Shown here one piece after another: positions 42,304-56,110 of a stretch of 64,000 bases of DNA. This stretch comes from Saposhnikovia divaricata. Lineage: Eukaryota > Streptophyta > Magnoliopsida > Apiales > Apiaceae. Within the stretch, counting starts at the first letter, position 1. Each line of letters begins with the position of its first letter. Position numbers and translations under genes: made by a program. Where the stretch lies: the NCBI GenBank assembly GCA_036435485.1, contig CM071596.1:10258001-10322000 (forward strand). The letters are read 5' to 3'. The notes beneath the pieces were generated by a model. That model saw only the letters and a list, made by a program, of their open reading frames with translations, ran no database searches and was not told the DNA's origin.

Positions 42304-42606
42304 GTTTCGTGCTACAGCCGAGGGCTTTGATTTCGAAATAAGAAATAATTGTCTATTACATAGAGATGTGTATAATAAATTAGAATCTAATGGTCGTTAC
42401 GTGCTACAGCCGTGGGCCGTTGGAGACTGATTTAATTATACGGAATGTTTGGTTAGACTTGACTTAGAATATTGAGTTTGTCGTGCTACAGCCGTGACTC
42501 AATTATTCAAGAGGCTAAAGTTTTATTAGGGAATAACATGAGATGTAATTGACAAGAGTTGTCTGCCTATTGAACATCACATGGCGTTTCGTGCTACAGC
42601 CGAGGT
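42304..42606 (+). repeat. Repeated CGTGCTACAGCCG motif in the copia leader
   Basis: Four copies of (T/A)CGTGCTACAGCCG(A/T)G at about 42306, 42399, 42481 and 42589, roughly 80-110 bp apart, just upstream of gag. The intervening sequences are not obviously repeated. Confidence 0.8.
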
Positions 42607-42805
42607 TGTGTGATGGAATGTAGGATCCCTATTCCCACTAGCATTATGAATGCTTAATTTTCACTTAGGGGGTTGTATAAATTAGATAAACTAGTGGGAG
42701 CCACTTATGAATAAAGACCCGATTCATATAGTGTTTTTAAAATGAAATTGAATATTTGCTAAGTGTTGTTATGTGTTTATCATTTACAGATTTACTATAT
42801 ACACT

Positions 42806-45800
42806 ATGTCTTCTGCACTATCACTCCGGAGCATACAAGATGCTCACAAATTGACTGGTCCTAATTATGCTGACTGGCTTTGAAACTTGAGAACTGTTCT
42901 CAGGGTTGAGAAGCTGGAATATGTGCTTGACTCACCTATGCCTGCTGAACCTGCTGACGATGCACATAATGATGAACATATTGTGTATCGTAAGTGGATA
43001 GATGATGCAAATGTTGCTCAATGTATCATGCTAGCTTCTATGAACATTGAACTACAGAAGCAGCATGAGCATATGGATGCTCACACTATCCTAACGCATC
43101 TACAAGAGTTGTATGATGTGGCAGGGAGGACAACTAGATATGAGATATCGAAAGAGCTGTTCCGTTGTAGGATGTCTGAGGGATCATCTGTGAATGACCA
43201 TGTACTTAAGATGATCAATTTGATTGAACGTCTTGGACAACTTGGTTTTGCCATGGATAGGGAGCTAAGTCAAGACTTGGTCTTGCAATCACTTCTCGGT
43301 TCGTTTTCGCAGTTTGTTGTGAACTTTCACATGAATAAGTTGGATGTCAGCCTGGCTGAACTCCACAACATGTTGAAGACTGCGGAATCGAATTTTCCCT
43401 CTAAGAAGAGTTCTGTTCTTCTAATTGGTGAAGGTTCCAATCCTAAGAAAAGGAAGAAGAACCCTCCCAAGAAGAAGAAAGTAGGTGAGAAAAAGCCGAT
43501 TCCACCAAAAGCTGAAGACCCCAAGAGCAAAGTTGTTTGCTTCCACTGTAATAAGGTGGGGCACTAGAAGAGGAACTGCAAGGTTTACCTTGCAAAATTG
43601 AAGAAGAAGAAGGGTAGTGATACTGCCGCTTCTGATTCAGGTATGTTCATGATTGAAGTGAATATGTCACTAAATCAAATTTCTACTTGGGTATTAGATA
43701 CCGCCTGTGGTTCTCACATTTGCAATTCGTTGCAGGGACTAAGGAGAAGTAGGACTCTTGAAAAAGAGGAGGTGATTCTACGGATGGGAAATGGAGCAAG
43801 AGTTGCTGCTGAAGCTGTAGGATCATTTGATTTACATATGCCTACGGGCAAGACTATTGTTTTAAATAATTGTTATTTTGTTCCCTCGATTGTGAGGAAT
43901 ATTATTTCTATTCCCATGTTAGACTTGGATGGATTTTCGTTTATTATTCAGAATAATAAATGTTCAATTCTTAGAGATAACGTTCTTTATGGTAGTGGTA
44001 TTTTAAATAATGGTCTGTATGTATGTGACATAGAACATAATTTACTACAAACTGAACATACTAATAAAAGAAAAAGGGATGATGAAAATCTCACCTATTT
44101 GTGGCACTGCAGACTTGGTCATATTAGTGAAAATAGACTTCGGACGTTGCATAAGGAAGGGTTACTTGAACCCTTTGATTTTGAATCATATCCTACATGC
44201 GAGTCTTGTCTATTGGGTAAAATGACCAAATCTCCATTTAGTGGACATGGAGAGAGGGCTGCAGATTTGTTAGGATTGGTACACATAGATGTATGTGGAC
44301 CGATGTCTACGCAAGTCATGGGTGGTTTTTCGTACTTCATTACTTTCATAGATGATCGATCTAGATTCGGATATGTGTATTTGATGAAACACAAATCCGA
44401 AGCCTTTGAAAAGTTCAAAGAATATAAGAATGAAGTGGAGAAACAAACCAAACATAGTATTAAAACCCTTCGATCAGATCGAGGTGGTGAATACTTGAAT
44501 GGGGAGTTTCTAGATTATCTCAAAGAAAATGGTATAGTCTCTCAGTGGACTCCTCCATATACTCCACAGTTGAATGGAGTATCTGAAAGGAGAAATCGAA
44601 CTTTGTTAGACATGGTTCGGTCCATGATGAGCTATGCAAATCTTCCAGTATTCCTTTGGGGTTATACATTGGAAACCTCAGCATATCTACTGAATAAGGT
44701 GCCTTCCAAATCTGTTCCTCAAACTCCATATGAGATATGGAAAGAAAGGAAACCGAGTCTTAAACACGTTAAGATTTGGGGATGTCCGGCTTATGTCAAG
44801 AAAGTTGACCCTGATAAGCTGGAATCTCGATCCGTGAAATGTAGGTTTGTGGGATATCCTAAAGAGACTTTAGGGTATTACTTCTACACTAATCATAGTG
44901 TATTTGTCTCCAGACATGCTACCTTCTTGGAAAAAAAGTTTATCCTTGAAGGAAATAGTGAGAACAAAATAGAACTTAATGAAGTTCAAGAAGCATAAAC
45001 TACTACGGTTCAAGAGGAAACACCTATTCAGACTGAACAACCTTCTGTGGTACAGCCCATTCGTAGGTCAGAGAGAGTGTCTCGCCAACCTGAGAGGTAT
45101 TATGGCCTTGTCATTGAGAATGACAATGAGTTATCAATCATTGATGATGATGACCCTATGACCTATAATGAGGCTATGAGTAGTGTTGACTCAGAGAAAT
45201 GGCAGAGTGCCATGAAATCCGAAATGGATTCTATGTATACCAACCAAGTATGGACTTTGGTTGAAGCACCAAAGGATGTGAAGCCTATTGAGTGCAAATG
45301 GGTATACAAAAGAAAGATTGGATCAGATGGCCAGGTAGAGACCTATAAGGCCAGGCTCGTGGCAAAAGGATTCAGACAAAGGCAAGGGATTGACTTTGAT
45401 GAAACCTTTTCGCCTGTAGCCCTGTTTAAATCAATTCGGATTTTGCTTGCAATTGCTGCTTACTATGACTACGAGATCTGGCAAATGGACGTGAAAACGG
45501 CCTTCCTCAATGGGAAACTTGAAGAGGAAGTGTATATGACACAGCCAGAGGATTTTGTTTCCAAAGGGAATGAACACCTAATATGTAAGCTGCTACGAAC
45601 CATATATGGGTTAAAGAAAGCTTCTCGTAGATGGAACATCCGTTTTGATGAGACAATCAAAGAGTTTGGTTTTATCAAAAAATAGATGAACCATGTGTCT
45701 ACAAGAAGGTTAGTGGGAGCGCGGTAACATTTCTTGTATTGTATATAGATGACATACTTCTTATAGGAAATGATATACCGATGCTGCAATCAGTCAAAGT

Positions 45801-46727
45801 GTGGCTATCGAAGAACTTTACTATGAAGGACTTGGGTGAAGCATCCTACATTCTCGGTATGAAGATCTATAGATATAGATCTAGAAGAATGATAGCTCTT
45901 ACCCAGAGTACATACATCGAGAAAGTGCTTAAAAGGTTAAGCATGGAAAACTCCAAGAGAGGTCTCATACCGATGAGCCATGGAGTATCCCTTTCCGAGA
46001 AGATGTGTCCTAAGACATCTGAGGAAAGAGAGCGTATGAGTAAGATTCCTTATGCTTCAGCAATAGGATCTATCATGTACGCAATGTTATGTACTAGGCC
46101 TGATGTTGCTTATTCAATTAGTGTGACGAGCAGATATCAGTCCGATCCAGGTGAAGACCACTGGAAAGCAGTGAAGAACATCCTTAAGTACTTGCGAAGG
46201 ACTAAGGATACTTTTCTTGTTTTTGGTGGATCTGAGTTGAAAATAGAAGGTTATACTGACTCTAGTTTTCAATCAGAAAGTGATGATAGCAAATCCATGT
46301 CAGGGTACTTGTTTACTCTTAATGGTGGTGCGATTAGTTGGAAGAGTTCCAAACAGTCGACAACGGCTGACTCCACAGCGGAAGCAGAGTATATAGCTGC
46401 AAGTGAGGCTGCAAAAGAAGCCGTTTGGATGAGGAAATTGTTTCTGAGTTGGGAGTTGTTCCTACCATTGAGGAGCCCATTGTGTTGTATTGTGATAACA
46501 ACGTAGAAATAGCACAAGCCAAGGAACCTATGTCTCATAAAAATTCCAAACATGTTTTGCGGCGCTTTCATTTGATTAGGGACATCATTGAAAGAGGAGA
46601 TGTCAAGATAGAGAGAGTTGACACACATAACAACGTAGCAGGCCCACTCACAAAGTCATTGTCTCAGATTCAACTTGATCGTCATAAAGAGAAGATGGGT
46701 ATTAGATACCAGGGTAATTGGCTTTAG
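42806..46727 (+). pseudogene. Copia gag-pol polyprotein, inactivated
   Basis: The gag start ATG is at 42806. Domains in order: UBN2-type gag; CCHC zinc knuckle beginning CFHCNKVGH at about 43540; protease LDTACGSHIC near 43693; the GAG-pre-integrase H-C region near 44104; integrase with DVCGP, LRSDRGGEY and NGVSERRNRT; RT with WQMDVKTAFLNGKLEEEVY and a YIDD box near 45742; RNase H with AEAEYIAA, ending at 46727. Breaks: in-frame stops at 42881 (TGA), 43565 (TAG, inside the zinc knuckle) and 44996 (TAA), a frame change near 45680 next to an A run, and another near 46435. With five lesions the element cannot make its own proteins. Confidence 0.92.
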
Positions 46728-46742
46728 TACAAGTGGGAGATT

Positions 46743-48652
46743 TGTTAGGTCCAAAATAGTTTGTAGAAGGGGGGGTTGAATACAAACTATACCGTTTTAT
46801 CGAATTTGCTCTTTTCTTAAAAATATTAAAATATTAAATCAAGAACAAATTGATGCGGAATAAAACGAATACCGATATTTCAAGTTGAATATAAAATTTA
46901 TATTAACTTGATGGGGTGTGTCTAAATACACGGGTACAAATTACAAGGTTTGATGACCAAACTAATTATTACAAATTCTATAGAAAATTCGACATGAATT
47001 TTTCTATATTTGTAAATAAAAAGATCGAAATTAATTATTACAAATTCTATAGAAAATTCGACATGAACTTTTCTATATTTGTAATAAAAATATCGAGAGG
47101 TTCTAGGAAACTTAATTCGCTAGATAGTTCCACAAGTGCAAGTAAACAATTTCTAGTGGTTTAGATTTAACAATAGAAGCTAGAAATAATTTACAGAATT
47201 TAATTTGAAGTCTGGGAACTTTTCTTTCTCTTGGTCTCTTTCTCTCCGTGTCTGCCTGTGTTTTTGGAGAGGAGTGAAGATTGTGAAGTCTTGTTTTTGT
47301 TCTGCTGCCTTCTGTCTTTTATATCCCAGCCATAGTCATATTGCATTGTTTTAATTGATATAACAATCAATTAACAATAATATGACATTCGGTATGACTA
47401 TCCATTTCAAATAATATGACAGTCTCTTTAAATATAACTTTCGGTATGACTATCATTTTGAACAAGATATGACTATCCAGTTGAGATATGACTATTCTTT
47501 TTAACTGAATATGACAATCCAAATTTTCTTTTGCTTGGATATGACTTTCGGTATAACTTAAGAATTTTAACAATCAACAAACACTCGGGCCTGTTGATTT
47601 GTGAAACAAAATTGATTTTTGTACTGCTGAGATTGAAAGCCAGTTGCAAGAAGAACGAGTGAAACACGCGCGCGCCCTTTTATGCGGTTTCTTCCTGGCG
47701 CGTGGCGCGCACGCGCGGGTAGGCGCGTGAAGACGCTGCCGACAGCCCATGTGACCAGCTTGACAGAGTTGTTTTTGATGGCTTTGAACAATTCATTTGA
47801 ATTGTTTTCTTTAACACAATGTACCGACCTTGAATAACAAGTACTGTACAATTCCTTTTAATTTAATTTAATTACGTAACTTAAACAATTAATCATTTAG
47901 AAATTAATGATTAATTACTTAAATTCATAATTAAATCAAATTAAATTAATAAATTAATTCAAAGTTAATTAACATGATAATTAATTTAATAAATAAATAA
48001 ATTCAGAATGAATTAATTTATTAATTAAATCAATTACATAATTATATTAATTAAATGCGAATTAATATAAATCAATTTGGATTAAAACATTAATTCAAAG
48101 TTAATTAATATGATAATTAATTTAACAAATAAATTAATTCAGAATGAATTAATTTATTAATTAACTCAATTACATAATAATATTAATTAAATGAGAATTA
48201 ATATTAATCATATGACAGCCCATTCTTTTCTCGAACCACAGTATGTAATAAAGAATTACCACTGAATTTCTGCTGACGCTCGATGCACGGTCTGGTTCAT
48301 GAGCGACTAACTCCAACGGCTTTTCTTTATTTTTGACTCTATGAATTGGTTCATGTCTTCCTTTTTCTTCACTCTTTTTCAAACCTTTATAATCTGTATT
48401 CTGCCACTGTAGGAACCTCTTGTCACTATAAATAGAACCCACTGTCTTGATTACTCCACTGATGCTTGATCAATTGAATGAACTTCTTCAAGTGTAGTAT
48501 ACCTCAAAACGGTAGATTGACTTTGTCTTCTTTCTCTTGACAGTTATACATTTGAGATCCCTGTGACAGTACATGTACTATTTAATATTACATTCTTGTT
48601 TGAGTTGAGTTGTATCCTCGAAATACAAATAGGCTACATCATTTTCCTTTCA
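46743..48652 (-). repeat. 3' LTR of the degenerate Sirevirus-like element
   Basis: 1910 bp, starting TGTTAGG and ending CCTTTCA on the plus strand. It contains a GC-rich island around 47670-47715 and an ATTAAT-rich stretch around 47860-48210. Confidence 0.93.
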
Positions 48653-48670
48653 ATCTCCCCCTATTTGTTT

Positions 48671-51600
48671 GTTAAACATTAACATACAAATACCTAGAGG
48701 ATAACTCAACTACAAACTAGAAGAAGATAAAGCTTTAAAGAGCTATAGTAAATAATACATAAAAATTTTCTGGTTTAGATATTACAATTCCAGAATCTCA
48801 GTTGATGAAATGATAGATGATTGTTCCTCTGACACTGAATTAAGTAACTCATCTTCATTTCTTGACATATCTGCCTGATAACCCTTTACATCTAATATTT
48901 GAAAATCATCAGCAGATACTTGGGAATTCTTCAGTGGTAAAGAATATGACTTGACAACCACATACTGAAGAATTCTTCTTTGTCGTTTCATACTTCTCTC
49001 CTTCCTTATGTCTCCCTACCTAGGGTGATATGACTCTTCCTTATAACGGTGAATACTCCCCCTTTCTAAGGTATATCCTTTTTCATATCTCTCCCCCTTA
49101 GATAGAAAATCTCCCCCTCACTAAGGTTAGCTTATACTCTCCCCCTTAGTTGAGTATCTCTTACTAAGGTAATCTTTGAGTACATCTTCTTTAATATATC
49201 TCTCCCCCTTAGTTGAGTAATCCTCCAAGCATTCAATTATATCAAACATCCAAATGTAAATTGGATGATACCATTATTTCAATTATAACTCACCTCTTAC
49301 CTTTAGTACAACAGATTCTTCATACATATAACATTGTCTGCTGAAATAAAGTAAAGAAGCTTTGCTCGTGTTGAAGGATTTTCATGAAGACTTCCAGAAT
49401 AGAAGTATGTAGACTGATCAACTTTGCCCTTTAGATATGATAGAATGGATTCACTATTGATCATCCTGACAACCAAATCTTCCAACAATTTCCTTATATC
49501 TCCAAAATCTTGTAATTAAACTTTGTTTAGGGAATAGGGAATGGGATTTGGTGTTTATCTTTCTTCCTCACTGTGAGTGTGTGATTCTATTTTGTGTACC
49601 TCACAAGTGTTTAACTCATCTCTCCACTCATATCACTTAAAATGAGTGATCTCATCTCTCATCTCTCAAGTGTTTACACTCATGCTCACTAGTGTATCAC
49701 TCTTATTTCTCATAGCTTCAACATCCATGTGTACCTGCAAGGAAAATTCACCATAGCCCCTTCTAGAGAGGTCACTGGTGGTGCAATGGGGTTTCGCAAA
49801 TCCCCTATCCTCGTTAGACTCGTCAGACGAATCTGAGTCATAATCTACAAGTTTATAAAATTTTCCATTTTTATGGGTTTCAGATTTGAATTCTGAGAAG
49901 GTAAACAATGATCTATAAAATTTAGCATTGAGATCAAAGTTCCCTTTAAATGTCTATGAAGACATCACCTTGTTAAACTCATCAGGTAAATCTGAATCAT
50001 AGTTCACAAGTTGCCGATCCGCACCTATGTCGGACCCGATACCCGTAGGATCCAGAGATGTTTCCTCTGGGGAGTTAGATAATGATCTTGTTGAATTTTG
50101 CATTGAGATCAATACCTTCTCTCTAGGTCTGTGAAGACTCTTGGTTCTTTGAGGAACCTTCAACTTATAATCCTAACCGTAAAATGGTCGGAGTATGAGT
50201 TGTTTTCATCAATTCATCATTAGTGTGTGCAATCTCACTTTGTGCATAGGAAGTATTTTATCATTGTGTATGAAGTAGTGACTTACCAACATATGCCCTG
50301 GCTGACAGGCGAATTTCAATAAACTCATCCTTTTAATAGAATGAATCCAGAGACTGTTATAGTGCCATTTTCAGCTCTGCATCCTTTTGGGAGAATGCAG
50401 GCGAGCTTACAGATACCTCAAGTTATATACATCTATTCTCCTTGAGAGGTAGAGCTGTGGGTTTACTATCCCTCACATCCTTATTTGCTGTAACAAGTAC
50501 AGTTACTCCCTTATTGACCTTTAATCTAATAGGTTATTTTCATTTCAGGGGTAAGTTAGGATGTGTTTAGATTTGGATTTATAGTCTGGGATAGAAGTTG
50601 TTGGGTTTACAACCTCATGACTTTCATGTGAGAAAACTTCCACTAGGAGTTGAACCTGCATCACATAGCAATAGAGCAATATAGAGACAGAATGCATTTA
50701 CATCATACCATAACATTATGTGAAAACATATGCATTATATCTTGTGAGAGAAATGATGTACAATTGTGACTTCAAAAAAGTTTTATAATATAAGCAATCA
50801 CAACTGTAGAAAGATTTGATTTTTCTTTTAAAAACTGTTAATGTGCAAGAGTTTGTATTTATGCATAAAACAATGTATTATCATGTCTTTTAATGAAAAC
50901 TAGGTCGTTTTAATTTTAAAAGACACAAACTCTTGACTTCGCAGTAATTAAGAAAGAAAGATTTTCTTTAAGTGCTTATTATGTATAGAGAACTTTAACA
51001 CAAAGTTAGTGAAAAGACTCATACACGCACTTGATGTCGTTTAGATAACAAAAATTACCAAGTACATAAGTACAAATAACCAATGTCTCTCCTTTGGCGC
51101 TTCATTACTTAGCACAACATAAACTAAGTAATTGACTGATTGATGTAAAATATTCTAAGAACTATCATATTTATAAAGTGGTGTATAACCAGAATTAGAG
51201 ACTTTAATTGTAAAAGTTCTCACCACTTTAAAGTATGATAGGAGACCGAATGTAATTTTAAGTCTCACTTACTTAGAAAGTTGAACACCTTAATATATAC
51301 TAACACTAATGATTTATAGATAAGACACGTTTACTCAGAATAAATCCTAAGTAATATCATCAGAGATAATATATACATCACAATTAGTTTGCAATAAAGT
51401 ATCAGAACAACTAGCAATTGTTAGTAAACAAATATTTTACTATTTGATACCAACTGCTAGTATTTATCAAATACTTTAGAATGCAAGTAATTGTGTTTAT
51501 GATTACTTTATCAAAATTAAATTATGAGCAAATAAACCATTGAATTGCTTCACGTCATAATTTAACTAGGATATAACTAATCACTACTAAATACTAAATA

Positions 51601-52729
51601 TTCAATGATACCAATTGTTTGATAAATTCAATCTATTGTAAGATAAATTCAATTTAGTGAAGATTGAATTGTTACATTGAGTACCAATTGACAGAATGAA
51701 TATTAGTATCTAACTACTTAAGAACATCATTCACTTATATTCATAAGTACGAGGAACTAGTTGACAAGAAATGCACAAGCTCTTAAGATATAACATTTCA
51801 AACTTATGACTTCAAGGCAACTCCTCGATAATAACAATTGTTAACTCCTAACAACTGTTTACTAGTAGACAACCTTGGTTCTATAAATAAGACTCGATTA
51901 CCAAAGCTGTCTTGTCTGCAATCTTAGAAATGATATTCTAAGTCCTATACACCTTGATCCATAATATATAACATTTATTATCAAAGTGATTAGAAGCATG
52001 CAAATAAGCATAAAAATTATTCCAAGTAACTGAACAATGGTCACTTTAGATATTACAATATCCATAGTTCTACTTAGATAATTTTCACATCTTGTATAGT
52101 AATATGAGTGAATTGTAAAAGATATAACAATGATTACTTAGAGGAGTTCTAAGTAATTTCACACATACCAATATATCTCACAATTAGTTAGTAAATAGAA
52201 TTCTAACTAAATATCATTAACTGATATAAGTCAAAACTTCAATACCACCAATTGTTAGAGCCATGATATTAATTATAGTGAATTTCTAAAAATGGGATAT
52301 TAAAGTTCACAAGAATTAACATCTCATAACTGATTGAAGACCAATACAGATTAGGTCCAAATTAGTTATGTTGTTTATTTATTTTAATAAATATGAGGTA
52401 CAGAGCAAATACTAAATTGAATTGCTTCAAGATCGTAACCCACATAAATCAAAACAAATAATTAAATAATTAAATACTAAATCTCTATGAGTTAGATTTT
52501 AGCATTTAAATATTTAAATTATCCTTAAATAATCACCACAAAAATATATTGCAATTATACACATGGCAATCATTCAACAGATAATTCTCAGCGTGAGGTC
52601 TGGATGTAAATAAGTTCACAAGTCCTTTCGATACAGACAATTGAATACTTGTGAGCTTACTTAAGAATTACTTAACAGATGGGATTTACAAATCATATAG
52701 CATTAATAAAATCCCAAGTTTACAAACCA
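48671..52729 (-). other. Post-pol region of the degenerate element, no intact gene
   Basis: This is where a Sirevirus third ORF would lie. Short minus-strand frames such as 49666-49908 (LVDYDSDSSDESNEDRG) and 49954-50163 (LVNYDSDLPDEFNKV) share a Y-D-S-D-x-x-x-E-x-N pattern and may be relics of a repeated acidic protein segment. The rest is AT-rich and contains scattered GATACCAA(C/T)TGTTAG words (51400-53500). Confidence 0.4.
49055..49215 (-). repeat. Array of polypurine-tract-like motifs
   Basis: Five CTCCCCCTTAG-type words (near 49056, 49091, 49111, 49139 and 49201), reading CTAAGGGGGAG on the minus strand, about 400-550 bp inside the 3' LTR. They resemble the functional tract at 48653. 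Multiple polypurine tracts before the 3' LTR are a known Sirevirus trait. Confidence 0.75.
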
Positions 52730-52875
52730 ATCTTGAAAAATTAATTTCATCAAGTGATTTTGCAAACATGTTTGCAAGTTATTCTTAACTATAGACATGC
52801 TCTCGAAAGAATTAGTACCTTATGCAAGATGCTTAGCCCTTGAGTGTTCCACAGAGTTGTTGGAGACAAATTTGA
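52730..52875 (-). pseudogene. RNase H end remnant of the degenerate element
   Basis: The minus-strand translation contains NSVEHSRAKHLA followed, with a frame change, by NNLQTCLQNHLMKLIFQ. This corresponds to the copia RNase H end (N-x-V-x-H-S-R-x-K-H and the L-A-D-I-x-T-K-P-L-D block). It is heavily mutated. Confidence 0.6.
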
Positions 52876-53689
52876 TTTCTTGTGTTCTCCTGCTTTCTAC
52901 AACTCATTTGATCTGTCTCTATGTAGCAAAACATGTCAGAACTGATGTCTCTAGGGTACCATCTCCGCAGATTTGGGTCCAACTTAAGACAACTGAAAAT
53001 CAAGTGTAATAACTACAAGAATAGATTCTCTAGGTTCCACTTGGGGCCTTGCACATTTGCATATTGAGAATAAAATATGTGTGTAAGTGATCTATTAACA
53101 ATTGAACAAGATAATGAGCTGATGATTCCTCTATAGCCTGATTAGGTCCTAATTAGTAGATCCTGAACTTATTGGGTCAAATATCTCTAGGGTACCATTT
53201 CCTCAGATCCGGGTCCATCTTAAGATTTTTGATTACCAACTTGTTAGATCCAAACTAATAGGTCAAAAGCCAGCTATAGTGGTGTGTTGGCATGAATTAA
53301 TTCAAAAGAATTGCAACTTTACCAACATCAAAACAACAAATATCTTGATACCAATTTATAGCTAGTAGATCAACATATAATAAAATCAAGATATCATTGC
53401 ACATATATATCATTTATGTTTGTGCCTAAAGATGTATAGAGTTCTATAAATATATGACACCAGTTGTTAAAAGATACCAACTGTTAAAGATTGATACCAA
53501 ATATTAAATTATAGTTAGGGTGTCATACCATGTCTTTCCACGCTTGCTTGAGTGATGATACCAGTTCATACTAACCTGTAGAGATCTTCCACTATCTCAC
53601 TAACCAGGAGTGCACTTGTTCACATTCCTCTATCATCTAGATTCTGTAGGTCCAGATGTGCATTATAATCTTGAATGTGCAGCAAGTGC

Positions 53690-53932
53690 CTGATACCCTC
53701 AAGTCTTGTCACTGGTGCTTCTTGTCAAATATACTGTTTGATCAAATTGTAACTTAGCATCCAGTTTGGCTTTGTCCCTCATAACAATGCCTTGACATCC
53801 AGTTAAACTTCTGGTTATCCTTGTACCAATTACAGCCTTGTTGTTTGGTCTGGATACCAGCTTCCCTTCAATCTGCCTTTTGTAGTGATTGAGATCATCT
53901 TGCATTGCAATCACTCAATCTGAATCTTTCAG
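53690..53932 (-). pseudogene. Reverse transcriptase N-terminal remnant
   Basis: The minus-strand frame MIAMQDDLNHYKRQIEGKLV, then SRPNNKAVIGTRITRSL, is a decayed copy of the copia RT start (M-Q-E-E-L-N-x-F-x-x-x-x-x-W-x-L-V-P-R-P, V-I-G-T-x-W). Conserved tryptophans are lost and downstream blocks are scrambled. Confidence 0.75.
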
Positions 53933-55989
53933 AGCTTTTGTAGCTTTCTTAGTTTCTTCTAAAAGAAAACTAAAGAAATAATCATTAGTACTTGAAGCTC
54001 TGTTAGTCTTTTACTTCCACCATTAGAAACACTAAGAACTAGGACAAAGAATTAATTGAGTCAACATTCTTTATCATGGCAGACATGTTCCCATAGTGTC
54101 CTTTGACTTTCAATGTGGTGTTGAGTTGACTAGTTGATCCTTTAGTTTCTCCCCCTAAGCTGTTGCTGGGTTTACATGAAGATTCTCCATGTTGACATTG
54201 CTTGGATCTGAATCATCATTACCATTGACAGCTGGGAGCTAGAAGTTATTGAACATCACCAAGACTTTTAATCACCTTCTGTTGATTAATAACAATCACC
54301 CTGTAGGCTGTTGACTCCATTGAGTAACAAAGGAAATTATCCTCTTGAGCATTAGCTGATTGCTAGGATGCTCACTTCCATTTAAAATTGCAAAACAATT
54401 TCCTTCATACTTATGGGGTCTTCCTAAAATTCATACGGATCAGGGTTTAATATGTGATCAATCACCATCAGTGGTGTCTTGTCTTCAGATTGTCTGAACA
54501 ACAACTTGTTTGTTGAGAGAAGTCATCAATCATCACTACTAAAATATATTTTACTTTGATGTAGAACTTCTGTGTGATGCTTCTTTGACTTCTCTTTATG
54601 ACATGCCTCATAGTTTTATTTTACTTTAATTCCAGATGAGGTAGTCTCCTTTACTGATTCGATTTCCAGGAAAGAATCTCTTGATATGACATTCAGGTGA
54701 GAGAGCTCCTTATGTCATAGCTGAACTCTTGTCTGATGAAGCTTTAGATTTGACCTTGTTGACTTCACCTTTGACTGAGATTCCATGTCAGCTACAAATA
54801 AGTTCTCTTTCCTTAATCCTCGAATAGTAGGCTCTTCATCTTGTAAAAGATGTTTTATTGCTGACAACATTCCTTAGCTATTGAATAGCCTTGACCCTAG
54901 GTCATACCCTTGCTGTTGTCTCCAAGGGATAAACCACTTGGCCTATCTTCACATTCACATTTGATAGCAGGGTTCTTTCTTCGATGATATGCTTTGAATA
55001 AATCAATAATAATGCATAATCGATTAACCTGTTTAGCCCTACATTCACAAATGGATAAAAAGTTCTTGGTACCCAGATTTACTTGGGTCCAGATGGATTA
55101 GAGATTTCTCTTTTATCAGAGTTAACAACAGTTTAACCTTAACATGCTCATTCTTATCTTTGACTGGTCATTTCTCCTTTTTAATGTCATTGACAAAATA
55201 TTCACTGAGCAAGGAGAATAATGGTTCCTTCCTAACATAAGAAGGACAAGCAGTTTGTGCCCTATTGTAATTCTTAAACATGCTTTTTCTATAATCAATG
55301 CAAATACTCGGAGATGCATTTATGATATTTGAAATAAGCAGACATGATAATAAGAATACATGGCATACATTCAATAATTAAAACATTGAGATAAGAATTA
55401 TGCAAATTAAGCATGTTATGCATTTTAGAAAATTCAGTACTATCTACTTTAACCTATGTACACTAGTGTAACAGGTAGCAAGTAGATTTACAGATATTCA
55501 ATAATTTTCTAAACATGCATGGAATAGAAGAATTAACAATTAATCACTAGTTCTATCCAATCCATTCCTATTGTTATATTATATTATATAGTCTCTATTA
55601 CCTAAGTCAGTTTTACAAATAACTTGATGTTCTACTGACACCCTAGGTAATTATTCCATCTTTTAAACTTTTTAAACCTTAACAAACAATTCAGAATGAA
55701 TAAGCAAATCTTGTTCTACTGGGGATCCTGAAACTAGCTTAAGCAGAGATCTTATATGCTTGACATATGTCATTTAAGAATTGAGAGATATTGTCTAATG
55801 AACACTTCTAACTCACTATTGCAATTAATTAAATTCTGCAAATATTCATACACATATTAAGATCTTCTAACCAAAGATTTAATAATTAAAAAACTAAGAT
55901 CTTAACATGCTTTGAATTCCTGAGAATTACATATTACACTAGTTCGAAGAATTGATACCTGAGACATGTGAGGTGAATCATCTTCAGAG

Positions 55990-56110
55990 ATTGCTATTAA
56001 GGCAAGATATTAATTATGCTTTTCTCATCATCATCTGATCCATCCCAACTCTTTTCTTCAGCAAAATAAGTTCTGCATTGATGCTTCTGTTTCATCTCAT
56101 TTAATGAATC
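55990..56110 (-). pseudogene. gag remnant of the degenerate element
   Basis: The minus-strand segment TYFAEEKSWDGSDDDEKS resembles the A-Y-I-A-E-x-K-x-W-D-D-S-D-S-D block in gag of the intact Sirevirus at 24624-27125, which supports a common lineage. Stops flank it on both sides. Confidence 0.55.
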
